A DNA stretch of 64,000 nucleotides from an uncultured Nitrospirales bacterium (GCA_958295805.1 OY282373.1:281001-345000); one strand, 5' to 3'. Counted from the first letter of the stretch, positions 33,665 to 43,024 are shown. A program made the numbers and translations. Notes: a model not told the origin generated them from the letters alone.

Positions 33665-35652
33665 TTATGGCCTGTTGCCATCCCCGATGATCTCATCCAA
33701 CAGTCCTTCGCTTTCTTTTTCCAGGGCCAGGATGTCGGTGCGGATTTCTTCCAGTGTGCGCATGGGCTGTGGCTTGTAGAAGTGGCGGGTGAAACTGATT
33801 TCGTAGCCGATTTTCACGTTGTCGGGGTTGGACCAGGCGTCAGGTGCGTAGGGGAGCACTTCGCGGCGCAGGAAACCGTCAATGCCGCCGTCGTTGAGCA
33901 ACGGTATTTGTTCGGTGTCGCGCAACTCGCCGTCGGGTTCGTATTCGACCACTGCGGGTTTGCCGGTGAGGGCCGTAGCGAACAGGCCGTGCAAGGGGTC
34001 GGGTTTGGTTCCTTTCTTGTGGACCTTGCGGATGACCGGTGGGGCTTCTTCGCCGCGCTCGTGTGTTTCTTTGAGGCGCTTGATTTCGGCTGTTTTGTAG
34101 GCGCGGTCGGGCGTGACCCCTTTCAGCCGTAGCGGCCGTTCGACCGTGACCTTCCAGTACCCGAATGCCTCGTTCGGGAAAATCTTCGAGTGCCGGGTTT
34201 CCTCGAACGCGAGAAAGGTGTCACAGATGCGCCGGATGTCGTCCTCAGACAATTCGCAGTTCTTCTTGCCGAGGTTCTTGCGGAGCGGCCTGAACCACTG
34301 GGTCGCGTCAATGAGTTGCACGTTGCCGCGCCGGTGTGTCGGCTTACGGTTGCTGAGTACCCAAATGTAGGTGGCGATGCCGGTGTTGTAGAACATGTTG
34401 AGCGGCAGGGCGATGATGGCTTCCAGCCAGTCGTTCTCAATGATCCAGCGTCGGATGTTGCTCTCACCCTGGCCGGCGTCGCCGGTGAAGAGAGAACTCC
34501 CGTTGTGGACTTCGGCGATGCGGCTGCCGAGTTTCGTGCGTTGCTTCATCTTGCTCAGCATGTTGGCGAGAAACAGCATCTGGCCGTCGCTGGAGCGGGT
34601 GACGAGTGAGTAGTCGGGGTCGCCGGCGTGTTTAATCAGAAAGCGCGGGTCGCGCATGTCATGCTTGCCGCCCATGCGGGCGAGGTCGCTCTTCCAGTCT
34701 TTGCCGTAGGGAGGATTGGAGAGCATGAAGTCGAATTCGCGGGACGCGAAGGCGTCGTTGAAGAGTGTGGAATGTTCCGGCCCGCCGACGATGTTGTCCG
34801 CTGAGTCGCCTTCGCCCTTGAGCAGCAGGTCGGCTTTGCAGATGGCGTAGGTTTCGGCGTTGATCTCCTGTCCGTACAGGTGTGGGTTGCGACTTCCTTG
34901 CCGTGCTCCCGGGCGAGTTCCTGCAACGTTTTTTCTGCAACGGTCAACATGCCGCCGGTACCGCATGCGCCGTCGTAGAGCAGGTAGGTGCCGGACTCGA
35001 TCTCATCGGCGACGGGCAGGAAAACAAGATTGGCCATCAGTTTGACGGCATCGCGTGGTGTCCAGTGTTCGCCGGCTTCCTCGTTGTTCGCCTCGTTGAA
35101 TCGCCGTACCAGTTCCTCGAAGATCGTGCCCATGCCGTGATTGTCGAGGCCTGGATGCTTGACGGAGCCATCGGCATTCTTCACCGGATAGGGGCTCAGG
35201 TTGACGTCGGGTGAGGTCAGTTTCTCGATCAGCGTGCCGAGCGCATCGGCTTTGGAGAGGCGTGGGATCTGGTTGTGAAATTCGAAGTGTTCGAGGATGT
35301 CCTTGACGTTGGGGGAGAAGCCGTCAAGGTACGCCTCGAAGTCTGCGCGAAGTTGCTGCTGATTGGCGCGGGCTTTCAGTCCCCGCAAGGTGAACGTCGA
35401 CGTGTTGTAGAAAGCGTGCTTCGCGGCGGCCCGCAAGGGCGCGTCCTGCTCAACCACGCCGACCTTGTCGAGATTATCCCGCATGGCCAGGACGTCCTCC
35501 TTGCTGTCTTCCAGCACTGCGTCCAGCCGGCGCAGCACGGTCATCGGCAGAATCACGTCGCGGTATTTGGTGGCGACGAACAGGTCTTTCAGAACCTCGT
35601 CCGCAATGCTCCAGATAAAATTGGCGATCCAGTGAAGGTCTCCGTTGCTCAT
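33665..35652 (-). pseudogene. hsdM: Type I restriction enzyme, M subunit, frameshifted as read
   Basis: The N-terminal part (35652 to about 34890) reads MSNGDLHWIANFIWSIADEV ... and includes the HWTPRDAVKLMANL segment and the SAM motif YDGACGTGGML. The remaining part (to 33665) is in another frame and includes the catalytic NPPYGKDW. The frames would join if two bases in CCCACACCTGTACGG (near 34892) were absent, giving ATH-LYGQEINAET. The whole protein would be about 660 residues, normal for HsdM. As read, the methyltransferase is broken; a sequencing error or programmed shift cannot be excluded. Confidence 0.9.
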
Positions 35653-35739
35653 GAGGGCTGAATGCTACCCGACCATTGGGAAAAAGGAAAGGTTCGAGTG
35701 AATGTGATAAGGTCGATACATGGGTTCATGGGCTGAGAT

Positions 35740-35815
35740 TCTTTCCTTCGAGGCCCTTCGAGGCTCAGGACAGGCGCTTCGCCCTTCGAGGCTCAGGGGA
35801 ACCTCAGAATGACAG
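35740..35815. repeat. Dispersed repeat fragments (CCTTCGAGGCTCAGG type)
   Basis: CCCTTCGAGGCTCAGG occurs twice, near 35752 and 35780, followed by GAACCTCAGAATGACAGG. This is another family of dispersed intergenic repeat, placed between hsdM and the ligase gene. Confidence 0.45.
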
Positions 35816-35862
35816 GTAGGTTCAGGATGAGGGTTGGTCTTAGGATGAGAGGTGGGTTCAGG

Positions 35863-36783
35863 ATGTTTTGTCTATTGCACGGGTTCTTTACGGCTCTTTT
35901 TGTTGCCGCGCTTTTGTTCGTCCCGTCTGGTGTCGAAGGGAAAAAGCCCGATCTTCTGCTCGCCGAAACATACAGGGAGAATATTGACCTGTCCGCCTAT
36001 TGGGTGAGCGAGAAGTTGGACGGGGTGCGGGCGTTCTGGGACGGCGAGCGGCTGATTTCTCGCGGCGGCAACCTGTTCGCGGCCCCGTCGTGGTTTACCG
36101 CCGGGTTTCCGTTGATCGCGCTGGACGGGGAATTGTGGGTCGGGCGCGGCCGGTTTGAAGAAACGGTTTCCATCGTCACGCGCGACGTCCCGCACGATGG
36201 GTGGTGCCGGGTGCGCTACATGGTCTTTGACTTGCCTGAAGCCTCCGGCGTGTTTGACGCGCGCCTGCACACGCTGCGTGCCGTCGTCGCTGCCTCGCCC
36301 AGCGAATTTCTCGTGGCCGTTGCCCAGGAAAAAGTCACTGACCACGAGGCGTTGCTGAACAAACTGGACGCCGTCGTCTTCGCCGGCGGTGAAGGGCTGA
36401 TGCTGCACCGCGGCCATTCACGCTACCGCGGCGGGCGTCGCATGGATTTGTTGAAACTGAAACGATTCGACGACGCTGAAGGCATCGTCATCGCCCATAA
36501 TCCCGGCAAGGGAAAGTTCGCCGGCCTGATGGGCAGCGTCACCGTGCGAACTGCTGACGGACTCACCGTCAAGGTCGGCAGCGGATTTTCCGACGCCGAA
36601 CGCCGAACGCCCCCGCCCATCGGCGCCACTATTACCTTCAAACACCAGGGATTCACCGTCACGGGCAAGCCGCGATTCCCCGTCTTTTTGCGAATCCGCG
36701 ACGATGAACCGCTTGGGAAAAAGAAGGATGAATCACCTGATTCCCGCCATGACGCCTTGAAGATTCAGCCTGCCCCTTCCTGA
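35863..36783 (+). CDS. ligE: LigE-type ATP-dependent DNA ligase, exported
   Basis: A signal peptide (MFCLLHGFFTALFVAALLFV) precedes a minimal ATP-dependent ligase. The adenylated Lys is in SEKLDGVRAFWDG (motif I, about residue 51). Motif III is near YMVFDLPEA, motif IV at GEGLMLHRG, and motif V at LLKLKRFDDAEG. The OB domain follows (GKFAGLMGSVTV). LigE enzymes act on DNA in the periplasm. The ATG at 35863 has a good AGAGGTGG site; upstream ATGs belong to a repetitive leader. It is divergent from the defence island edge. Confidence 0.87.
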   Translation: MFCLLHGFFTALFVAALLFVPSGVEGKKPDLLLAETYRENIDLSAYWVSEKLDGVRAFWDGERLISRGGNLFAAPSWFTAGFPLIALDGELWVGRGRFEETVSIVTRDVPHDGWCRVRYMVFDLPEASGVFDARLHTLRAVVAASPSEFLVAVAQEKVTDHEALLNKLDAVVFAGGEGLMLHRGHSRYRGGRRMDLLKLKRFDDAEGIVIAHNPGKGKFAGLMGSVTVRTADGLTVKVGSGFSDAERRTPPPIGATITFKHQGFTVTGKPRFPVFLRIRDDEPLGKKKDESPDSRHDALKIQPAPS

Positions 36784-36865
36784 GTAACGGGTTCAGGTCG
36801 GGACACGCGCAGTCGGCACGATGGGTTGATCCGGGGTTCTGTGAGGCGGATAGGCGTTCGTTCAC

Positions 36866-37741
36866 CTACGTCCTGCGTGAATTCTCATGTTTCTTTTGGA
36901 GCAAGCGGCCTGCCTGTTCACTCACTTCTTTGAGGAGGATTCCCATTTTGGGATGGGTGGGTTCAACGTCAACGGGGAATTGATGATGACTCAGCCGCCG
37001 GCTGGTCATGGGGCCGATCGAGGCGACGATGGTGCTCTGGAGGGCTTGACGGAAGGCCTCGACTTCGTTCGTGACCCGGAGCACGTCCACGACGTGATCG
37101 ATTTGAACGGCACTGGTAAAGCAGACCACGGCGACGTTTCCGTCCAACACGCTGCGAAGCGTCTTTTTCAATGGTTCCACGTCGTCGGGAAGGGACCATC
37201 GGTAGACGGGCACGGTGGTCACGGCTGCTCCACGCTGCACCAACCCCGCGACGAGGTCTTGATTCGGCAGACCGTATTCTTGCACGCCGACGTTCAAGCG
37301 GTGGAGGCCTTCAGGTTTGAAGGCATCAAGTGCGTGAAGGATGTCCTTCCACGTGTTCGGTTCGGGAACGACGAGGTGCGGTTTCACGCCCAATTCTTTT
37401 AAGACGGCAATGGGTTTAGGCCCGCGAGCGACGAGAGTTGTCCGCGTCAACGCGGGCTTGACGTCGTCCCATGGGAACCGGGTGTTCCATACGTCAAGCA
37501 GTGTCCTGGTCCCCACGCCCGTGAGCAGAATCAGCACGTCAATCTTTCCGGAAAGGAGTCGATGGCCGAAGTCCAGGGCCTCGACGTTGTTCTCCAGCGG
37601 AATCTCTTGCATGGATGGCCCCACGACGGGCTTGCCGCCGTAACGTGCAATAAGCGTCGCCATTTCCGTTGCCATCCGGCTTTCAAAGGCGGCAACGGTC
37701 ATCCCCGCGAATCCACGCTGTCCGTCGGATCTCTCGGTCAT
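36866..37741 (-). CDS. hemD: Uroporphyrinogen-III synthase
   Basis: Closes the tetrapyrrole ring for heme, siroheme and cobalamin synthesis. The protein shows the two-lobed pattern of HemD: AFESRMATEMATLIARYGG at the N-terminus, DVLILLTGVGTRTLLDVW, RTTLVARGPKPIAVLKELG, and VAVVCFTSAVQIDHVV with IVASIGPMTSRRL at the C-terminus. I chose MTERSDGQRG at 37741; the frame also extends to 37825. HemD sequences diverge strongly, but the order of these motifs is convincing. Confidence 0.82.
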   Translation of the reverse strand: MTERSDGQRGFAGMTVAAFESRMATEMATLIARYGGKPVVGPSMQEIPLENNVEALDFGHRLLSGKIDVLILLTGVGTRTLLDVWNTRFPWDDVKPALTRTTLVARGPKPIAVLKELGVKPHLVVPEPNTWKDILHALDAFKPEGLHRLNVGVQEYGLPNQDLVAGLVQRGAAVTTVPVYRWSLPDDVEPLKKTLRSVLDGNVAVVCFTSAVQIDHVVDVLRVTNEVEAFRQALQSTIVASIGPMTSRRLSHHQFPVDVEPTHPKMGILLKEVSEQAGRLLQKKHENSRRT

Positions 37742-37957
37742 GAATGGCAGGCCTCGGGAACGTGCGCGCAATGAGTCGTCCTCTCTGAAAGAGACGGGCA
37801 CGTCATGGTTTCTTGATGGTATCACAGCGAAAGCGTGATTCGAAATCCACTGTCACCGTCAGGGGAACATGACAAAGAGGGCGACGGATGCGAGAGGGTT
37901 GCCCCACGCCGTGGGCACCGCTAAGATGCCCGCTGGACGGCAGGACCCAAGGTGACC

Positions 37958-38392
37958 ATGTCTGCGAATGGCCGACGCGAAATTCCCACGGGAAAAGGTT
38001 TTCGACACGTGGCCTTGAAGGTGAGCGATCTTGCCGTCTCCAAGGCCTTTTATCAGACGTGGTTTCACATGGAAGTGGTATGGGAGCCTGACGCGGAGAA
38101 CGTCTATCTGAGTTCGGGCGTGGATAATCTGGCTCTTCATCAGATTCCTGAAGGAGACGGGCAGGATCGTCGGCCGGGTCGTGGACAGGTTCTGGATCAT
38201 CTCGGTTTTTTGATGGAGTCTCCGCAGCGGGTGGATCAACTGTATGCGCTGGCCGTGGAGCAAGGGGTGACCATCGTGCACCATCCCAAGCAACACCGTG
38301 ACGGGAGTTATTCCTTTTACTTGGCTGATCCCGATCAGATTGTCATCCAAATCCTCTACGAACCCACAATCAGCGGGATGGAGGTGGGGTGA
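37958..38392 (+). CDS. VOC-superfamily (glyoxalase/dioxygenase-like) protein
   Basis: A 144-residue single VOC module pair. Metal-ligand-type positions are visible in FRHVALKVSDL (His), DHLGFLME (His) and SFYLADPDQIVIQILYEP (Glu or a nearby residue). The substrate is unknown; glyoxalase I, fosfomycin-resistance and extradiol enzymes share this fold. The ATG at 37958 follows an AAGGTGA site. Confidence 0.82.
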   Translation: MSANGRREIPTGKGFRHVALKVSDLAVSKAFYQTWFHMEVVWEPDAENVYLSSGVDNLALHQIPEGDGQDRRPGRGQVLDHLGFLMESPQRVDQLYALAVEQGVTIVHHPKQHRDGSYSFYLADPDQIVIQILYEPTISGMEVG

Positions 38393-38483
38393 GAAGATGA
38401 CGCGTTCCTTTTGTTTGGAAGGCTGTCCTTGTTTGCATGACGGTCTTCTGCGGCCGATCTCGGCGAAAGCGTTAGGGTGACGA

Positions 38484-40106
38484 ATGGCGATTTGGGATCG
38501 CTTCGGCTCGAATCAATATCTGGGGTTTCAGCCGTGGGTGTGGGCGCAACTGGAGAGTGCCGACCCTCCTGGGCCGTTTCCCTTTATGGGGGGAGTGGAT
38601 CCTGCGGTGGTGGACAGTCTGCACGAAGTCCACGGCATTCTGATGAGTGCCATAGAAACTGCGATCAGTGACGTCTTTGCCCATCGAACTTCAGTGGATG
38701 ATCCGGCTCTCCGCGGACGTCTTGAGGATGCCTACGCCGAAGTGGTGGCGTCGCGGCCTCGATTAAAGAACCACATCCGGTGCGGGCGGAATCCTGACGG
38801 AACCTTCCTGTGGACGTTTCCATTTGATCGCCACCAATCTGCGGTCATGCAGTACGCGGGAGTGCGAATCTTTAACGCGGTGACCCGCCAGGCCTTTTCC
38901 TTTGCGTTTGATCGCCCTCTGTCTCCTGAGGTCGGACGCCTGCTCGGTTTTCTGGACGGGACACGCACGATAGCCGAAATTCGCACGGTGGCCACGGCCT
39001 CCGGGCGTGACGTTGAACGGCACCTCACGCGCCTTCTGGAACAACTCGTGACCCACGAGTGCCTTGCGGTTTCCGACGCGGCATCGGTGTGCTCGCGTTG
39101 GCAAACGGTGACGCACGATCAAGACGTGGTTCACCTCGGTCACGCGGCGTTGATGTATCGCCAACGCGAGCAGTTCCTGTGGTTTGATCCCTGGTTGATG
39201 CCGTGGTTTGCCGAATCTCCCGTTCCCTCGTTGTGGACCTCGTTGCTGCCGCCGCCGGCCGCGGTGTTCTTGACGCATGACCACGATGACCACGTTGACC
39301 CTCGCACCTTGTTGCACCTTCCCAAGCACGTGCCGGTGATCGTGCCGAGCCGGAAAAATCGGCAGTCCTTCTATTTCGATTATCTTTCCCTCATGCGGGA
39401 GCTTGGGTTTACCAACGTCATCGAACTCGCCCACGGCGAATCATGGAAATTTGACGGCGGCGCGGTGGTGTCGGTGCCTTTTTTTGGTGAAGATCCGTGC
39501 GACTTGGCGCTTCCACGGAATTGCTATCTGATTGCGGATCGCGGCCACAATACGTTGGTTCATGCCGATAGTGGTCCGACCAATGACGGCCGCTCCGCGA
39601 TCAAAGACGGCGTGATGACGCAACTCGTTGAGCAGTACGGCCCCATTACGACCATCTATGCGTCTCAACAACAGTTGAAGGAAATTCGTTCGTATGCGGC
39701 CCACGCTTGTTTGTCGCATCCCGGCAAATGGTTGGACGTTGGAGAAAACGGCTATTTGACGAATCAATATTTGTCGGAAGTCGCGGCGCACGCTCAGGCC
39801 AAGCTGTTCGTCTCGTATGCCACCGGTGGCGCGGATTGGTATCCGGACCATCTTTCGTTCATGTTCAGTCGTCGCAACCCTGCCCGCACCGCGTTGCTGA
39901 CCGCACACTGGGACCCGCCCGAATCTCTGAAGGATGGGTTAGCTCCTTTGGGCTGTGCGTATCATTACGGACAAGCGTTGGACGTCGTTCGCGTGTCGGG
40001 ACCCGGGCAGGTTCAGGTGATTCCCGGAAACGATGCCGTCGCGCCGCTCTCGCTGTATCAGCTCGATCATGAACTGCCGGCTTTCCTGAAAGGCGCTCCT
40101 CGCTAG
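38484..40106 (+). CDS. MBL-fold metallohydrolase with N-terminal PqqD-like region
   Basis: The central domain (about 220-480) has the metallo-beta-lactamase motif VFLTHDHDDHVDPRTL and further metal ligands such as LVHADSGP. The preceding segment (about 120-205) reads RPLSPEVGRLLGFLDGTRTI followed by a helical pair, resembling the PqqD-like fold used to recognise peptides in RiPP maturation. The N-terminal 110 residues are unplaced. The product or substrate cannot be named. The gene is followed closely by ricT on the same strand. Confidence 0.75.
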   Translation: MAIWDRFGSNQYLGFQPWVWAQLESADPPGPFPFMGGVDPAVVDSLHEVHGILMSAIETAISDVFAHRTSVDDPALRGRLEDAYAEVVASRPRLKNHIRCGRNPDGTFLWTFPFDRHQSAVMQYAGVRIFNAVTRQAFSFAFDRPLSPEVGRLLGFLDGTRTIAEIRTVATASGRDVERHLTRLLEQLVTHECLAVSDAASVCSRWQTVTHDQDVVHLGHAALMYRQREQFLWFDPWLMPWFAESPVPSLWTSLLPPPAAVFLTHDHDDHVDPRTLLHLPKHVPVIVPSRKNRQSFYFDYLSLMRELGFTNVIELAHGESWKFDGGAVVSVPFFGEDPCDLALPRNCYLIADRGHNTLVHADSGPTNDGRSAIKDGVMTQLVEQYGPITTIYASQQQLKEIRSYAAHACLSHPGKWLDVGENGYLTNQYLSEVAAHAQAKLFVSYATGGADWYPDHLSFMFSRRNPARTALLTAHWDPPESLKDGLAPLGCAYHYGQALDVVRVSGPGQVQVIPGNDAVAPLSLYQLDHELPAFLKGAPR

Positions 40107-40204
40107 CCGGCGAGATGGGGCCGGGTTGAGGAACGGCAAGCCTGTCTTGCTGTTCAGCGTTCAATATGATAGGACTAGCGGGCTGGTACGCAGGAGGATG
40201 AGGT

Positions 40205-40948
40205 ATGACCGATCAGTTGATGTCCGATGCCGAGATTGATCAGGAACCGTCGTTTCCTGAATGGGTCACGGTCGTGGGCGTGAAGGTTCGCGAGCGTGGT
40301 GAGGTCAAAACGGCTCGGACCGATGATCCCACCATACAGGTCGGCGACGCCGTGCTCATGGAATTAGACGACGATGTGACCTATGGCATCGTCTTTTCTC
40401 CTCCCCGTTCGCAACCGTTTACCCCCCCGATGCGAGTGATGCGGAGTCTTCTTCGAAAAGCCACCGAAGAAGATCACGCGGCGATTGACCATCAACAACA
40501 GTTGTCTTCGTCGGGCATGGAGTTCTGTCGGGAGCGAGCCGTGGCGTTGGGTTTGCAAATGAAGTTGGTGGAAGTCTACGGATCGCTTCATCGGAGAGTG
40601 TTGACGTTTTGCTACACGGCCGAATCTCGCGTGGATTTTCGGCAACTCGTGAAAGACTTGGCGCGCCACTTCAGTTGTCGGATTGAAATGCGGCAAATTT
40701 CCAGCAGGGAGGAGGCTCGTCGGCTGAGCGGGATTGATACGTGTGGGCTTGTCTTGTGTTGCGCGAGTTTTCTCACCGATTTTAAGGCGGTAAATCTGAG
40801 GCTCTCCCGTCGAGAAGCGGCGTGGTCCAATGATTCACATCGCGTCGGGGTCTGTGGCCGGCTGAAATGTTGCCTGATGTTTGAAACCGATGATTGGCCA
40901 ACTGCCAAGTCGCCCGGTCAACAACTCATTCAACCCAGTCGGTCATGA
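40205..40948 (+). CDS. ricT: RicT/YaaT-like PSP1 C-terminal domain protein
   Basis: The 247-residue protein contains the PSP1 domain: GVKVRERGEVKTARTDD, then FCRERAVALGLQMKLVEVYG and ESRVDFRQLVKDLARHF. The Cys-rich stretch DTCGLVLCCASFL ... GVCGRLKCCLMFE supplies ligands for the iron-sulfur cluster described in the B. subtilis Ric complex. In Firmicutes RicT partners RicA and RicF to assist RNase Y; no such partners are seen here. An AGGAGGATGAGGT region precedes the ATG. Confidence 0.9.
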   Translation: MTDQLMSDAEIDQEPSFPEWVTVVGVKVRERGEVKTARTDDPTIQVGDAVLMELDDDVTYGIVFSPPRSQPFTPPMRVMRSLLRKATEEDHAAIDHQQQLSSSGMEFCRERAVALGLQMKLVEVYGSLHRRVLTFCYTAESRVDFRQLVKDLARHFSCRIEMRQISSREEARRLSGIDTCGLVLCCASFLTDFKAVNLRLSRREAAWSNDSHRVGVCGRLKCCLMFETDDWPTAKSPGQQLIQPSRS

Positions 40949-40987
40949 TCGCGTCGGGTTGCCGTCCATCTGAACAGTCGTGTCGGT

Positions 40988-41407
40988 ATGAGTGCTTCAC
41001 CTCGGTTCATCATTTACGCCCATAACGCCACCTATGACAAACTCCACCAGGTGGCGACCCTGGCCCTCACGGCCTCGGCCATGGGCAAAGACGTGATGGT
41101 CGTGTTGTTGTTCTGGACCATCAAGAAGCTGGCCGAGGGCAAACTCAACGACGTCGATTTTCCCCCCGAGTATGAACCCTACCACGAGGAAGTGTCCCGT
41201 TTGCTTGCCGAACGAAAAGTTCCGCGTATTTCGGAAATGTTTGACGAGGCCGGAAAGGTGGGAAAATTTCGACTCATCGCGTGCAGTGCCGGGTTGGAAT
41301 ACATGGGCGTGGACCAGGACGCCGTTGCCAAACAAGTCGATGAGGTGATGGGCCTTCCCTCAATCCTGTCGTTGGCCTCCGGTGCGGAGACGACCCTGTT
41401 TATTTAG
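40988..41407 (+). CDS. DsrE-like family protein
   Basis: The 139-residue protein has a DsrE/F-type fold pattern: FIIYAHNATYDKLHQVATLA, then KDVMVVLLFWTIKKLAEGK, and FRLIACSAGLEYMGVD with a single conserved-type Cys (CSAG). DsrE-like proteins act as sulfur carriers or regulators; sulfur transfer is an inference here. It lies 40 bases after ricT, probably in one transcription unit. Confidence 0.83.
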   Translation: MSASPRFIIYAHNATYDKLHQVATLALTASAMGKDVMVVLLFWTIKKLAEGKLNDVDFPPEYEPYHEEVSRLLAERKVPRISEMFDEAGKVGKFRLIACSAGLEYMGVDQDAVAKQVDEVMGLPSILSLASGAETTLFI

Positions 41408-41474
41408 CCCGGAATTCCCACGTGGGAATTTGATGCCTCATGAGACCCGATGTGCTCGCTGATGAGGATCAGAC

Positions 41475-41918
41475 CTAGTTTCTTTTTCTGATAAAGCGAC
41501 CAACAAGCCCAATGGCACTTGCGCCAGCAAGAACACCAGCCACCCACTGATGGTCGTTCATCGCCAGAAAGACGGCTGACCCAATACAGATTGCGGCTAT
41601 CAACAACCCAAACCATTGACCAAGGAGAGTTTCTCGTGTCGCCACCGTGAGCGCGGCACGCTCCCAATGGATTCGGTGTTCTTGCTCCTTCTCTGCCATT
41701 GTTAGAATACGTTCCGCACTACCCGGTAGCACGGTTTCGTACCCTTGGAACATTGTTGGAGGTGGAAGCGGACCTGAAGATGAAGCGGATTCAACGATGG
41801 AAATACGGACATTCTCCGGAAGTTTGTCGAGAATCTCCTTTGGAGGCAGGGTGGGTGCCCCGATTTCTCGGGCTCTATCCTGACTTGGTTGTCTTGATTT
41901 CTTCACTGAGGCGCCCAA
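41475..41918 (-). CDS. DUF2335 membrane protein
   Basis: The 147-residue protein has the DUF2335 core LPGSAERILTMAEKEQEHRI followed by two hydrophobic segments (FGLLIAAICIGSAVFLAM and WVAGVLAGASAIGLVGRFI) and a basic end (RKRN). The family is unassigned in function. It overlaps the upstream small gene by 44 bases. Confidence 0.8.
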   Translation of the reverse strand: MGASVKKSRQPSQDRAREIGAPTLPPKEILDKLPENVRISIVESASSSGPLPPPTMFQGYETVLPGSAERILTMAEKEQEHRIHWERAALTVATRETLLGQWFGLLIAAICIGSAVFLAMNDHQWVAGVLAGASAIGLVGRFIRKRN

Positions 41919-42123
41919 AAGCTATAGACATATCGTGACCGATGTCGTTCAGATCAAAAGCCTGTGCGTCTCTTGGATAGCGTGGCGGGTTGAATTCAGT
42001 CGGGCCAACGACACCCAAAGAACTAAGCGTCAGCCACATGCCATGAGAAAACCTGCTTGAAAGCACATGGAGGACTCCTTGTGCTTGCGTCGATTGCCGG
42101 AGATCCTTTTTCGTGATATTCAT
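41875..42123 (-). CDS. Small hypothetical protein upstream of DUF2335
   Basis: An 82-residue product beginning MNITKKDLRQSTQAQGVLHV. I do not recognise it. The C-terminal segment (DLNDIGHDMSIAFGRLSEEI) is amphipathic and ends in basic residues. It overlaps the DUF2335 gene by 44 bases, so the pair is probably cotranscribed and may work together. Confidence 0.5.
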   Translation of the reverse strand: MNITKKDLRQSTQAQGVLHVLSSRFSHGMWLTLSSLGVVGPTEFNPPRYPRDAQAFDLNDIGHDMSIAFGRLSEEIKTTKSG

Positions 42124-42135
42124 CAGCAATGATCC

Positions 42136-42339
42136 TTAGAAGTTCGAGTGTCCCGGCGTGGTGTTGATACTTGTCACACGCTCGTCGGCATCGTATTCAA
42201 TGGACAGGGTGAACGTATTCCCACTAAATCCTTCAATCGGAGTTCCAACGACCTCCCATAAACCTATGGTATGATTATTCTTGTGAGGTGCCGTGAATGT
42301 CAAGCAACTATCAAACCAGGAAATTCCATCACCAATCAA
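42136..42339 (-). CDS. Short hypothetical protein, possibly truncated
   Basis: A 67-residue frame ending VTSINTTPGHSNF. The centre (GLWEVVGTPIEGFSGNTFTL) looks like part of a beta-rich domain and loosely resembles BamE/SmpA-like lipoproteins, but no signal peptide is present. It could be the remaining end of a larger gene. It is 12 bases from the next small gene on the same strand. Confidence 0.35.
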   Translation of the reverse strand: MIGDGISWFDSCLTFTAPHKNNHTIGLWEVVGTPIEGFSGNTFTLSIEYDADERVTSINTTPGHSNF

Positions 42340-42367
42340 TACAATAGCTCTCGGTCGCGGGCTAAGC

Positions 42368-43024
42368 TTACCGAGACGTTCGGACGCCGACCTGCTTGCA
42401 GTAGGTCCGCACCGGGCATTGACTGCAAAAAGGGGAAATCGGGCGGCAGAGATGTTGTCCGAAGGGAACCAGCCAGTCGTTTAACGTGATCCAGTATTTT
42501 CTGGGAAGCTTTTTTCGGAGAGCGAATTCGGTTGCCTCCGGCGTCGTCGTCTGCACGTATCCCAACCGGTTGCTGATTCGGTGAACGTGGATGTCCACGC
42601 AAATGCCCGGTTTCTGGTAGCCTATGGTCACCACCAGATTGGCCGTCTTGCGTCCGACGCCCTTCAAGGTGAGGAGTTCGTCAATGGTATCCGGCACCCG
42701 ACCACCAAAATCATGGAGCAGGCTTTGGCAAATCGCACGAATCTGTTTGGCTTTGTTTTTGTAAAACCCTACCGGATAGATGGCCTTCTCGATGGTTTTT
42801 GAGGAGAGTGCCCGCATGCGTTCCGGCGTGTCGGCTAACCTGAATAAACGTTGGCTGGCCTGGGCGGTGGTGTGATCTTTGGTCCGGAGACTCAGAAGGC
42901 AGGCAATCAGAATGCGGAAGGAGTCTTGCGTTTCTCGGGCCACGACGCCCACCACCGGTTCTTCCCAGCGGCGAATGGTGCGTGAGACTTCTGAGAGGAC
43001 CGCGTGAATGTCAGCATCACGCAT
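42368..43024 (-). CDS. nth: Endonuclease III (DNA glycosylase/AP lyase)
   Basis: Removes oxidised pyrimidines in base-excision repair. The helix-hairpin-helix motif LLTLKGVGRKTANLV carries the catalytic Lys, and ICVDIHVHRISNRLG carries the catalytic Asp. The C-terminal iron-sulfur motif CRPISPFCSQCPVRTYC has the C-x6-C-x2-C-x5-C spacing. The ATG at 43024 gives 218 residues, close to the family norm; the frame extends to 43111, overlapping rpsU. Confidence 0.93.
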   Translation of the reverse strand: MRDADIHAVLSEVSRTIRRWEEPVVGVVARETQDSFRILIACLLSLRTKDHTTAQASQRLFRLADTPERMRALSSKTIEKAIYPVGFYKNKAKQIRAICQSLLHDFGGRVPDTIDELLTLKGVGRKTANLVVTIGYQKPGICVDIHVHRISNRLGYVQTTTPEATEFALRKKLPRKYWITLNDWLVPFGQHLCRPISPFCSQCPVRTYCKQVGVRTSR

